Source of the DNA: an uncultured Shimia sp.
GTDB taxonomy: Bacteria; Pseudomonadota; Alphaproteobacteria; Rhodobacterales; Rhodobacteraceae
Reading direction: 5' to 3'
DNA length: 64,000 bases
Assembly: GCA_937897325.1 (NCBI GenBank)
Contig: CALCOY010000067.1
Location: 1 to 64,000 of the forward strand
Shown: positions 44,194-51,990 of the stretch, piece by piece
How positions within the stretch are numbered: the stretch's first letter is position 1
Layout of the letters: every line of letters begins with the position of its first letter
Program-made: the position numbers and the translations under genes
The notes under the pieces: model-generated
Told to the model about the DNA's origin: nothing
Databases searched by the model: none
The model's input: only the letters and a program-made list of their open reading frames with translations

Positions 44194-44670
44194 ATGGCTC
44201 CTGCTACTGTCCGCAACATGAAACGGGCGGCTATATTGGTTTTGATCTACGCATTGGTTGTAGCAACGGCCACGCTCTTGTTCGCGATGACTTGGCCGTG
44301 GCGTATTGAGTTGTCTGAAATTGCTGGAGAAATCTTAAGCGAAACAGTCAGTGGTGGCAGATTTGATATAGCTCAGTTCAGTTCTGATGTGGCGGACCCT
44401 AGGTATGTAAGCCTGAAACGCAGCCTGTATTGGGTGCAGGTGACTTTCATTGGTCTGGCGTTCACAATTCTAGGAATGCTGTCTCGGCGCACGTCTTCGA
44501 TTGAAACGGCTTTCAATCAGCTGACTGCAGTCCTGGCAGGAATTGCCACTGGTAAGCTTGTGATTGGATTCCCTTTCTTCGATTGGTCAACGCTGCTTCT
44601 TTGGAGTTTGGCCGGAAGCGTTCTGTTTGCTTTTGTGCGTGCAATGATGGTTGTTGCGCTTCAGCGTTAG
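44194..44670 (+). CDS. Small membrane protein carried inside the ISNCY element
   Basis: The product has 158 residues (150 if ATG 44218 is used), with membrane helices at about 11-34, 80-99, 112-130 and 133-155 and a polar segment between the first two. I do not recognise the family. It is convergent with the transposase, overlapping its 3' end by 4 bases. It lies inside the element's left inverted repeat, so it looks like a passenger gene rather than part of the host region. Confidence 0.6.
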   Translation: MAPATVRNMKRAAILVLIYALVVATATLLFAMTWPWRIELSEIAGEILSETVSGGRFDIAQFSSDVADPRYVSLKRSLYWVQVTFIGLAFTILGMLSRRTSSIETAFNQLTAVLAGIATGKLVIGFPFFDWSTLLLWSLAGSVLFAFVRAMMVVALQR

Positions 44671-46030
44671 CCTGTCTCCGCAGCACGTTCTGCACGGCGT
44701 CTCTCATAGTAGGCTTCCATCTTTGAGGGTCGTCCTGGCGGGCGGCGTCCGGTCTTCTTGTAGCCATTCTTCGCACTGACGGGTTTGACCTTTGGCGGCG
44801 GTGTGGCCTTCTCCTGTTCTTCCTTGATGTGAGCGAGAACCGCAGTCAGGTGCTTGTTCTCGGTGATCGCGGCGTGTGTGACGCGTTGCTGGTGCGGATC
44901 GAAGATGCTGCAGGGTAGGGCAACACCTTTGGCACGCACCTGAATACGCCCGTCCGGCATCTCGTACACATCAACGTACTTACCGACCAAGCCACGCGTC
45001 AGATCGTTGACCTCTAGCCGGATGCGCTTGCGGTCGTACTTCAGCGTCAAATCCTTTGTGACATAGCGTTTGTCGCGCAAGCAGAAGACCTCGGCGAGGC
45101 GATCCGGTTCGATGTTTAGGGCGCGGTGCAGGTTGTCTGGCTTGGCCGAACCTTTGCAAACTTGGCATTGTAGCGTTCAACAAAGCCCTCCAGAAACGCA
45201 TTCCCGTCGTCCATGTTGGAGACGCCCGCGATGCGCAGCTCTTTGACCAGCCGATCCTGCAACGTCCGGTTCGCGCGTTCGACGCGACCTTTGGCTTGGG
45301 AAGAATTGGCACAGATGATCTCGATGTTCAGTTCTGCCAGTGCGCGCCCGAACTGGGTCATGCCCGTCATGTGTTCGTTGGGCTTGGGAACGCGGAACAC
45401 CGTGTGTTTGTCGCTGTAGAACGCGACAGGACGGCCATGCTTCAGGAGATAGCTCTCCAGGGCTTCGAAGTAACTGAAGGTGCTTTCCGATGTGACGAAG
45501 CGCAGTTCCATCAAGGTGCTGGTCGCGTCGTCGATGAAGACGAGCAGGGTGCAGGGATCCCCACGATCCTCGAACCATCGGTGATCCGACCCATCGATCT
45601 GGATCAGCTCACCGAAACACTCTCGCCGCAAGCGCGGCTGATGGAATGTGCGGCGTTGTTTGCGAGACAGCCAGATACCATCTTCCTGCATCCATTTGCG
45701 GACCGTCTCACGCGACACTTTGAAGCCGTGATGTTCGGTCAGCATCTCAGCAGCCAGTGTCGGCCCGAAATCCGTATAGCTTTCCTTAATGATGCTAAGC
45801 GCATAGTCGCGCTTGGCATGATGAATGCGATTGTTCGGAGGTTTGCCGCGCGCTTTGTGCCGGATTGCCGCTGCGCCATCCTGACGGTATCGCTTCAACA
45901 GCCGAAAGACTTGCCGCCGTGTCAGGCTCAACATGTTCGCCGCGTAATCGACGCTCAGCTGACCATCGTCGACCTGCGCCAAAACTTCCACGCGGTTCAA
46001 CTCGCGCTCGCTCAAAACCACCCATCCCAT
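44667..46030 (-). pseudogene. ISNCY-family transposase with a one-base deletion
   Basis: The N-terminal part (from 46030, MGWVVLSERELNRVEVLAQV) has the HTH (YAANMLSLTRRQVFRLLKRYRQDG) and the DDE core (IQIDGSDHRWFEDRG, FYSDKHTVFR, KGRVERANRTLQDRLVKELR). Near 45145-45150 the frame shifts: KFAKVRPSQTT should read KFAKVAAKPDNLHRALNI, explained by loss of one G in GTTGCGGCC. The other frame then gives VFCLRDKRYVTKDLTLKYDRKRIRLEV to the end at 44667, the ISNCY C-terminal domain. It is probably inactive. Confidence 0.83.
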
Positions 46031-46192
46031 GTCCGCTTACCCTCATTGATTTTTGAGGGCAGAGTGACATTCCTGAATTGCTCATGGGTGACATTTTAGC
46101 TTTGCCGCTACACACCCAAAAGGCGCGTAAGGTTTATTATGTTAAATAAGTCAGTGTTGTTGACCTAAAATTCAGCGGAATTTCACAGAAAG

Positions 46193-46435
46193 TCAATCGT
46201 AAACAATATCTGTCTGCGCCTTCGCTTTCCAACGCGGAACAAGCTCGCCCGTGTTCCATTCGTACAGCCATCCAACCAGTTCGCCCGTCTGCCGATCCAG
46301 AATGCGCTTTACGGCGCGAGCATGAAGTCGCTTTTGTTCTTTGCCCGTCGGCCGCGATTTCCGAACGCGGCTAGGAACACTGAGAACAACGGTCGATCCG
46401 ACGTATCCTGTGATCTCCTGAAAGTCTTTAGCCAT
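46193..46435 (-). CDS. Small basic hypothetical protein, 80 aa
   Basis: With the start MAKDFQEITGYVG at 46435 the protein has 80 residues, is basic and probably a small beta-barrel (TVVLSVPSRVRKSRP; GELVGWLYEWNTGELVPRWKAK). A longer frame reaches back to 46546. It is divergent from the large RcgA-like gene, which suggests that the roughly 170 bp between them holds both promoters. The family is not recognised. Confidence 0.6.
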   Translation of the reverse strand: MAKDFQEITGYVGSTVVLSVPSRVRKSRPTGKEQKRLHARAVKRILDRQTGELVGWLYEWNTGELVPRWKAKAQTDIVYD

Positions 46436-46602
46436 GAATTTAGCCCCCCGAATTGTAGGCCCCACCAAAAACATCGCCCGTAGTAGATCAGCGCGTATCG
46501 GCAGTGAACCGCTTCGCGCCTCAGTTGTGCTTACAAAGCGTTGCAATGCACGATAAAGTACGCGAAGGGGCGCAAAAGAACGCGAAAAAGGCGCGCAAGT
46601 GA

Positions 46603-48237
46603 TTGATTAAGAACGGTAGATTTTTTGCCGCGCCGCAGAAAACGGACGAGAACTTTAAGCAACTTTTTGCTCGTTTAGCGGCAGCAGGCGTTGGTCGCCC
46701 AGTGGACAGCGAGGGCTACGCCGATGGGCCGTGGACGCCTGAGACTTTGGCCGAAGCCATTTCCGCAATTAATGGCAACCTCGAAGGGGTCGAATTGCGG
46801 TCTGTCCAGGTTTGGTTTCAGGACAACGATAATGGAATCAGCGATGCAAATATCCGGTGGCTTGCTCGGGTATTTGGTTGCGGTGATCCTGAAGCTGCGA
46901 GCGCATGGCAGGCTGAGCTTAAAGCTGCGAAGGAGAGATTAGCGAAGGAAAGGCGCGAGAAGAAGCGCACGCAAAATTCCCTGACGGGTGGCACGAATGG
47001 CGTGGAAGTAAGGTTAGTACCACCAGCTCCGCCGGTCGAACCGCTTACCGTCAATGAAATTGGTACTTCCGATGAGCAGACGAAGCCGCCAGCTAAAACA
47101 CTCGCAGAAAAATGCGAGCGAATGCTGAGCGGCGCGACGTCTCTCAACCTGCAATTCGGATATCTGCTGGTTTTTTGCGGCCTAGGTTTGATGAACTACG
47201 TGTTGGGCACGCTGAGCGTGACCTACAGCCCGCAAGAAGGTTTGGAGAAACAAGTTGGGTTCATTTGGGCCCCCACCCTGACCATCTTGCCGCTCGTAGC
47301 ACTTCCGGCGTTCATTTTCTACGTCAGCAATTTGAACACATATTGGCGACGTTCGGGACGGGCAAAGTGTGTCTCTGATCGCGTTATGTCCATCAACTCA
47401 AAGAGCAATGCCGCATGGTATGCGAAGGTGAACGATTTTTCCTTTTCGTTCTGGGCAATCGCGCTGTTTTCCATCTTGTTCGTCTTTGGTTTTCAGTGGG
47501 CAGGTATCTACCTGCCCATCTATCTCACAGGCGATAACAGCGGTGTGCAAATCGACCGATACCTCGTGGCCCTAGAACGGCCAGAGGTGATCTCCGTCCC
47601 ACAGGCGATGGTGCTCTCGGCCGTCGGCTATATGTATACGGCGTCTTACATCTCGATTTTCATGTTCGGACTGCTGTTTTCGATCATTGTCACGCTCGAC
47701 TACGAAGACATCTGCACGACCTCAGAGCTTGAGGGCCCTGCCGTCGATCGCGCTCAGCTTCGCAAGGAGGGACAGAAGGTCGTCTGGGCAGTTTTTCGCG
47801 TCGTTGTCTTCGCGCTTTGGCTGGCCACATTGGTCAAGTTGCAGATTACTTATCTCCAATCAGACAGCGAGGATTTTGTCACATGGCTGCGCGTGGACGC
47901 TGCAACCGCATTTGGTGCAAGCGTGCCCCCGAACGGATGGTTAGACAATAATTCCATCAGCCACTTCACCACCTTCATGATGATGGTGGTAACGGTCATG
48001 ATTTTCATTGTCTGCGTTATGAAAATGCGCAGTATCTTCGATAGATTGGTGCTGTATGACAGCGACTACCCTTTCACGCGAGACAAACGTGCCATTACCA
48101 GCATGTTCCTGGTGATCATCCTTTTGTCGGTTAATCTCGTGTTGGTTGGTCGCACTAATGGGTTCTCTGTAATGCTGGCGGCGGGTGCACTCGCCACTGT
48201 GTATGTGCTTGCCGGTCCAAAGTTACGAACATTCTAG
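46603..48237 (+). CDS. RcgA-like multi-pass membrane protein (putative transporter)
   Basis: The 544-residue protein starts at TTG 46603. Residues 10-105 form a soluble helical domain (FKQLFARLAAAGVGRPVDSEG, LRSVQVWFQDNDNGISDANI, RWLARVFGCGDP) that looks like a small DNA- or RNA-binding-type helix bundle. A charged coiled stretch and about eight membrane helices from residue 180 follow. I recall this N-terminus from alphaproteobacterial plasmid proteins labelled RcgA family putative transporter, and the neighbour matches the partner RcgR. Such a pair has been linked to conjugative transfer in rhizobia. The naming is from memory and unverified. It is 7 bp upstream of the hydrolase gene. Confidence 0.7.
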   Translation: MIKNGRFFAAPQKTDENFKQLFARLAAAGVGRPVDSEGYADGPWTPETLAEAISAINGNLEGVELRSVQVWFQDNDNGISDANIRWLARVFGCGDPEAASAWQAELKAAKERLAKERREKKRTQNSLTGGTNGVEVRLVPPAPPVEPLTVNEIGTSDEQTKPPAKTLAEKCERMLSGATSLNLQFGYLLVFCGLGLMNYVLGTLSVTYSPQEGLEKQVGFIWAPTLTILPLVALPAFIFYVSNLNTYWRRSGRAKCVSDRVMSINSKSNAAWYAKVNDFSFSFWAIALFSILFVFGFQWAGIYLPIYLTGDNSGVQIDRYLVALERPEVISVPQAMVLSAVGYMYTASYISIFMFGLLFSIIVTLDYEDICTTSELEGPAVDRAQLRKEGQKVVWAVFRVVVFALWLATLVKLQITYLQSDSEDFVTWLRVDAATAFGASVPPNGWLDNNSISHFTTFMMMVVTVMIFIVCVMKMRSIFDRLVLYDSDYPFTRDKRAITSMFLVIILLSVNLVLVGRTNGFSVMLAAGALATVYVLAGPKLRTF

Positions 48238-48244
48238 GTGGGTG

Positions 48245-49201
48245 ATGGAAGAAGCAGAATTCTATGAAGAGATAGCAGAGGGCCCATCATCAGCGGGCGC
48301 TTATTGGAAGCAGACTCAAGACGAGGTGCGCGTTCGGGTTGGGGCCTACCACACGCAGAGCGAAGCGAAGGGAACAATCCTGCTTATGCTCGGCAGGTTT
48401 GGCTACATCGAACGATACGGCAGGGTCGCTCAGAGCTTTGCCGACGAAGGATTTTCGACGGCAGTGATTGACTGGCGTAGCCAAGGCTTGTCTGACCGAA
48501 TGGCTTCGGATCCGAATGCAGGTCACATTCAGTTCTTTTCTGACTACCAGAAAGATGTGGCTGCAATGATGGAAGTTGTTGAAGAGCTGGGTATGCCCAA
48601 ACCCTATTATCTTGTCGGTGTTTCCATGGGAGCCTGCATCGGCTTTCGCGCCATGCTTGATGGTTTGCCGGTGGCTGCGGCGGCATTTATCTCTCCAATG
48701 TGGGGTATCAAAATGTCGGCGGCGCAAAGGATTGCTGCATGGCCGCTATCCTGGGCCGCAAAAGCCCTGGGCCAGGGACATCGGTATGTTCCCGGTGAAA
48801 GCGGCGATATTTACGTGCTTGAGACGGCCTTTGAAGACAACAACCTCACGCACAACGCTGATATGTACGACTATTGGGTGAAACAGGCAGAGAAAGCGCC
48901 AGAGCTACAGATCGGTGGACCGACAATGGCTTGGCTTTATGAGGCCCTGGCTGAGTGTCGCGCTCTATCGTCAATCCCTTCCCCCTCAACACCTTGTATC
49001 ACTTTCTGTGGCGAGCTGGATCGTTTAGTCGATAACGGCTCAATCAAAGCTCGTATGGCAAAATGGCCAAACGGCGAGTTTTCGATGATCCGCAACGCCA
49101 AGCACGACGTGCTAACCGAAATTCCAGAGATCGGCGGCGATGTAATGAGCCAGGTCTTCGCCTTCTTCGATAAGGAAAGGGCAAAAGAACCAGCGGCGTA
49201 A
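48245..49201 (+). CDS. RcgR-like alpha/beta hydrolase (possible lactone hydrolase)
   Basis: With the start at 48245 (MEEAEFYEEIAEGPSSAGAYW) the product has 318 residues and the serine-hydrolase fold: MLGRFGYIERYGRVAQSFADEGFSTAVIDWRSQGLS, nucleophile elbow VGVSMGACIGF, acid CGELDRLVD and His in RNAKHDVLTE. It resembles monoacylglycerol-lipase/lysophospholipase-like enzymes. Next to an RcgA-like gene it fits the RcgR family, described as a putative quorum-lactone hydrolase, which would connect it to control of conjugation. The catalytic fold is clear; the signal-degrading role is inference. Confidence 0.78.
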   Translation: MEEAEFYEEIAEGPSSAGAYWKQTQDEVRVRVGAYHTQSEAKGTILLMLGRFGYIERYGRVAQSFADEGFSTAVIDWRSQGLSDRMASDPNAGHIQFFSDYQKDVAAMMEVVEELGMPKPYYLVGVSMGACIGFRAMLDGLPVAAAAFISPMWGIKMSAAQRIAAWPLSWAAKALGQGHRYVPGESGDIYVLETAFEDNNLTHNADMYDYWVKQAEKAPELQIGGPTMAWLYEALAECRALSSIPSPSTPCITFCGELDRLVDNGSIKARMAKWPNGEFSMIRNAKHDVLTEIPEIGGDVMSQVFAFFDKERAKEPAA

Positions 49202-49237
49202 CGCCGCTCCGTTCGCTTCAGAGCCAGAGCCTTGTTT

Positions 49238-49330
49238 GGGGTCTTTTGCGGGAGGGGGCGAAATGACACTGCAAGCCCTGTTCGGGTTAGCCGCCGTTCG
49301 TAGACGACGCGGCGAAGACACCTGATGAGC
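49238..49330 (+). repeat. 93-bp inverted repeat, left copy
   Basis: It begins GGGGTCTTTTGCGGGAGGGG and contains a ribosome-binding-like GGGAGGGGGCG before ATG 49263. It could encode a 20-residue peptide (MTLQALFGLAAVRRRRGEDT), identical in the other copy. It may be the former start of a longer Tn3-type gene. Confidence 0.75.
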
Positions 49331-49413
49331 CCAACATTGACTGATGCTGCACGAGGAACCAATGGCTGCAAACAGTTTTGATGCTTGGGTCAAAATGGAG
49401 CACGTTGAAACGA

Positions 49414-50157
49414 CTACTCTTCAAACCAGCCCGTTTGCAATGCCCGTGCCCAGTCGCGTCGACCGTTTGCCAGAGCGCAATCACTAGCCTTTTTTGTATC
49501 GTAGCAAACAGAGCGAAAAGTGACGCTCCATTCATCACCTTGCCTTTCTAGCACGGCATATGACGCGTTTGGGGTACCTGTTTGCATGTGATGGTAGACG
49601 GGCAATTCATCGTCGTATGCAGGGCAGCCGACACTTCCGGGGTTTACTATCACGCGGCCATCTTGCAACCGAACGCATCGCGGGATGTGAGTGTGAGCAC
49701 ATAGAATGAGGTTCGCCTCTAGACCGTTGGCTTCGGTAGTTACTTCTGTCAGGCTCGCTGAACGCACAACTCCATTTTCCTCTACGCGTTCAAGCCAATA
49801 GGTTGAGTCGCTTGTCGGAGTAGCATGGCAAAGGAAGATGTCATCGTTGACAGATCGTGTTGTCGGAAGATCAGCTATCCAGCGCAAGTGTTGTTCCGAC
49901 AATTGATCGAAGGCTACCCGGTCCGAAGGCCCCATCTCAGATGGGTCTTGTTCAATGAGATATCGATCATGGTTACCTCGAACCGATACAAAATCACGAT
50001 CCATGAGCATAGTCGCGGTCTTGGCGGCATCTAATGGACCACTGAAGAAATCTCCGAGATTCACAGCATCTTTGATCCCAAGGCTATCCATGTCCTGAAG
50101 CACAGCCTCTAGAGCAAATGAGTTGCCATGTATGTCTGCAAGAGCCGCAAATCTCAT
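49414..50157 (-). CDS. Calcineurin-like metallophosphoesterase (YfcE/MJ0936-type)
   Basis: The 247-residue protein has the dimetal phosphoesterase blocks: LADIHGNSFALEAVL (D-x-H), NLGDFFSGP (GD), VRGNHDRYL (GNHD), LCHATP, and AHTHIPRC (GHTH-type). It is a soluble phosphodiesterase or phosphatase; bacterial relatives act on cyclic nucleotides, Ap4A or RNA. All metal ligands are present. It is cargo between the two 93-bp inverted repeats, reading from right to left, with its own promoter presumably in the region 50158-50288. Confidence 0.88.
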   Translation of the reverse strand: MRFAALADIHGNSFALEAVLQDMDSLGIKDAVNLGDFFSGPLDAAKTATMLMDRDFVSVRGNHDRYLIEQDPSEMGPSDRVAFDQLSEQHLRWIADLPTTRSVNDDIFLCHATPTSDSTYWLERVEENGVVRSASLTEVTTEANGLEANLILCAHTHIPRCVRLQDGRVIVNPGSVGCPAYDDELPVYHHMQTGTPNASYAVLERQGDEWSVTFRSVCYDTKKASDCALANGRRDWARALQTGWFEE

Positions 50158-50288
50158 CGCTAGAATATCCAGTTCACGAACGCTACGGTCGAAGCATACA
50201 AACCAAAGAAGCGGACGTTAAGGCCGGACCATCAAACGGCAACTCCGTCCCGCATCCGGTGATTTCGCATTGTGGTCAATCAAGGTTT

Positions 50289-50381
50289 GCTCATCAGGTG
50301 TCTTCGCCGCGTCGTCTACGAACGGCGGCTAACCCGAACAGGGCTTGCAGTGTCATTTCGCGCCCTCCTGCAAACGACCCC
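50289..50381 (-). repeat. 93-bp inverted repeat, right copy
   Basis: On the minus strand it begins GGGGTCGTTTGCAGGAGGGC and matches the left copy at 90 of 93 positions. Both copies point inward to the metallophosphoesterase gene. Confidence 0.75.
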
Positions 50382-50479
50382 TGTTTCTACGTCAGCAACC
50401 ACCTGCCCTCGCCCCACACTGCACAAGGATTGCCAAGTCAGACACGCCACCACGCGCGCCGTATCGCCGAAAGCATTTG

Positions 50480-50517
50480 CCAAAACAGTATTATTTTGCC
50501 AAAACCGTATTATTGTA
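50480..50517 (+). promoter_or_regulatory. Paired CAAAACCGTATTATTG boxes (site B)
   Basis: CCAAAACAGTATTATTTTG (50480-50498) is followed at exactly 19 bp by CCAAAACCGTATTATTGTAA (50499). The start codon of the downstream exported protein is 33 bp on. The sequence and spacing match site A before the T4SS operon, in the same orientation relative to the gene. Confidence 0.72.
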
Positions 50518-50550
50518 AGACATCTTTCACGCGCGCACCAAGGAGGCCCC

Positions 50551-51378
50551 ATGCTGAATATGCTCAAATCCTCAGCCTTGGCCGTTGCAGCGCTCGCAGC
50601 AGCCAGCATCACCGCTGCACCGCAACGTGCCGAGGCCCAGACCTATCAAATCGACTGCGCCATTCTCTTGTGCCTATCCGGTGGATGGCCTGCATCCGTT
50701 CCATGCGCAAGAGCCCGCGCCGAATTCATTCGCCGCATCACGCCATGGCCGGTTGAGCCACCTTTGCAGATATGGCGCTGCCCGATGGGCGCAGCCTACA
50801 CCGTCGATCCCGACACACTGACCAGCGAAAGGATTTATGAAATCCTTCTTGAGCTAGATCAGACCGCACCGCTGCAATCCTTCCCCGTGGATGAGGCAGG
50901 CACCCCGGTCACAGGCATTGATGGCCGACTGGCCGGGGCACCTGCCCCGACATTTCAAGCGCCCCCACTCACGGACGGCATGGAGCCGCAACCCGCCGTT
51001 GTTCGCTTGACCGGTGGTGACGCGGCTCCATTGCCGGAGGGGTTCGCCCTTCAGCTTGTCCAAGACCGCGCGGACATCGACATCAGCGGCGCGGAGTTCA
51101 ACTTTGTTCGCTCAATCCGCGTTTTCGATGCGCGTTACGTGCGCCAATGGGAGTCTGGTCGCGACGGTGACTGCAATCGCTCAGATAACGTCCGCATGGG
51201 CACGTACGGCACACAAGGCGATTTCCGCTGGACACGCAGTTCTGTCGCCGCCCTGCCCGAGGCGCATGTTGGAACGGCAGGTTTTGGCTCGACCTGCCCC
51301 GGCATTTTCCATCGCTCTGTCTTCGTGGAATGGCGTGATTATGAAGGAAATTACGGCTTTGAGCAGGTGAACTACTAA
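50551..51378 (+). CDS. Exported hypothetical protein, 275 aa
   Basis: With the start at 50551 (AAGGAGG ribosome-binding site, MLNMLKSSALAVAALAAASI) the product has a signal peptide of about 29 residues ending AEAQ. The mature protein has cysteines in YQIDCAILLCLSGGWPASVPC, WRCPMG, DGDCNR and STCPGI, and a beta-rich C-terminal part with EFNFVRSIRVFDARYVRQWESG and SVFVEWRDYEGNYGFEQ. The family is unknown to me; the pattern suggests a disulphide-stabilised periplasmic or surface protein. The promoter box shared with the T4SS operon suggests a role in mating. Confidence 0.75.
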   Translation: MLNMLKSSALAVAALAAASITAAPQRAEAQTYQIDCAILLCLSGGWPASVPCARARAEFIRRITPWPVEPPLQIWRCPMGAAYTVDPDTLTSERIYEILLELDQTAPLQSFPVDEAGTPVTGIDGRLAGAPAPTFQAPPLTDGMEPQPAVVRLTGGDAAPLPEGFALQLVQDRADIDISGAEFNFVRSIRVFDARYVRQWESGRDGDCNRSDNVRMGTYGTQGDFRWTRSSVAALPEAHVGTAGFGSTCPGIFHRSVFVEWRDYEGNYGFEQVNY

Positions 51379-51399
51379 ATGTGGTGGCACTGATCCACG

Positions 51400-51416
51400 A
51401 CAAAACCGTATTTACG
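51400..51416 (+). promoter_or_regulatory. Single CAAAACCGTATTT box (site C)
   Basis: ACAAAACCGTATTTACG lies just downstream of the exported-protein stop and 20 bp before the first short frame of RNA unit 1. It matches the gene-proximal box of sites A, B and D, but no second box is seen 19 bp away. Confidence 0.5.
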
Positions 51417-51700
51417 ACAGGCAGCTAGAGATAGTATGCCTGTTGTTACAAAACAAGAATCGAAAGGGGGCAGAAGGCGAGCAGCCAAAAAAGCAAACCC
51501 CCGCAAGGCGGCAACCTCGCGGGGGGTTTGATAAGACCTAGGGACGGCAATCCCGAAACGGCTCAATCCGTTAAGCCCGGTTTTATCACCCAAGACATCG
51601 ATACGGCAAGCAAAAACCGCACTTGTGCGATCCCTCCCTTTGCATCTTGGCCTAACTCTTGATGAAACCACAAGAATTAGCCCCAGACGCAAGACCTAGA
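51417..51700 (+). ncRNA. Candidate structured RNA, unit 1 of 3 before repC
   Basis: In order: an inverted repeat ACAGGCA/TGCCTGT (51417-51443) covering ATG 51436 of a 31-codon frame; the hairpin CAAACCCCCGC/GCGGGGGGTTTG (51494-51530) with AAGGCGG in the loop; the hairpin GGGA-CGGCAA-TCCC (51541-51554); the hairpin AACGG/CCGTT (51557-51572); the sequence CCGGTTTTATCACCC; and the hairpin CGCA-CTTG-TGCG (51618-51629). Units 2 and 3 repeat the same order with different stem bases but alike loops. The ends are approximate. Confidence 0.6.
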
Positions 51701-51990
51701 CAAAGCCCGAGCAACTGCAACGAGCTATGGTATAGTCGTCTGATAATGACGAAAGCAGATTCGAAAGGAAGAACGAGACATCCAGAAAGCGAAACCCCCG
51801 CAAGGCGGCGGCCTTAACGGGGGGGCTCAAGAACCAAGAAGCGCCAACTTCTCGATCAGCTATGACGTTGATCTGGTTTTACCACCCCCCTGCCCGTTCG
51901 ATCAAGAAAAAACGCATTCGTGCGAACAGAGGAAGTGCATCTTGGCGTGGTCCACGCAGAAACCGAAGGACCAGCCCTGGGTGCAAACCC
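51701..51990 (+). ncRNA. Candidate structured RNA, unit 2 of 3 before repC
   Basis: It shows the same order as unit 1: TCGTC/GACGA around ATG 51746 of a 23-codon frame; the GC hairpin CCCCCG/CGGGGG (51795-51823) with inner stem AAGG/CCTT; AGAAG-CGCCAA-CTTCT (51837-51852); GATCA/TGATC (51854-51873); CTGGTTTTACCACCC; and CGCA-TTCG-TGCG (51913-51924). The stem of the second hairpin differs from those of units 1 and 3 on both sides, keeping pairing, while the CGCCAA loop is kept. Confidence 0.62.

Larger units (their letters stand above)
44051..46104 (-). mobile_element. ISNCY-family element with a passenger gene (approximate ends)
   Basis: The transposase gene lies near the right end, where GCTAAAATGTCACC (minus strand) and a second AATGTCAC occur. 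On the left AGTAGAAATGTCACC and AAGTGTCACC form the matching inverted end near 44051-44085. Between the left end and the transposase stop is about 0.5 kb holding a plus-strand membrane-protein gene. Boundaries are judged by eye from these repeats and could be off by 10-20 bp. Confidence 0.6.
49238..50381. mobile_element. Tn3-type inverted-repeat unit (TIME-like) carrying a metallophosphoesterase
   Basis: Two 93-bp sequences in inverted orientation (49238-49330 and 50289-50381) bound the metallophosphoesterase gene. They differ at only three positions, all in the outer 20 bp. The outer ends begin GGGGTC(T/G)TTTGC, as Tn3-family ends do. The unit is flanked by TGTTT on both sides (49233-49237 and 50382-50386), a 5-bp target duplication as Tn3 elements make. 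There is no transposase inside, so it is non-autonomous. Confidence 0.78.

Noticed and set aside
50118-50756. 212-codon plus-strand frame over the metallophosphoesterase promoter and inverted repeat
   Set aside because: It crosses the transposon end, the paired operator and the start of the exported protein, and its translation is a patchwork of basic residues.
51494-51530. Simple rho-independent terminator reading of the first GC hairpin
   Set aside because: The stem is strong but followed by ATAAGACC rather than a T-run, and the same hairpin recurs in three units with conserved interior, so a plain terminator does not explain it.
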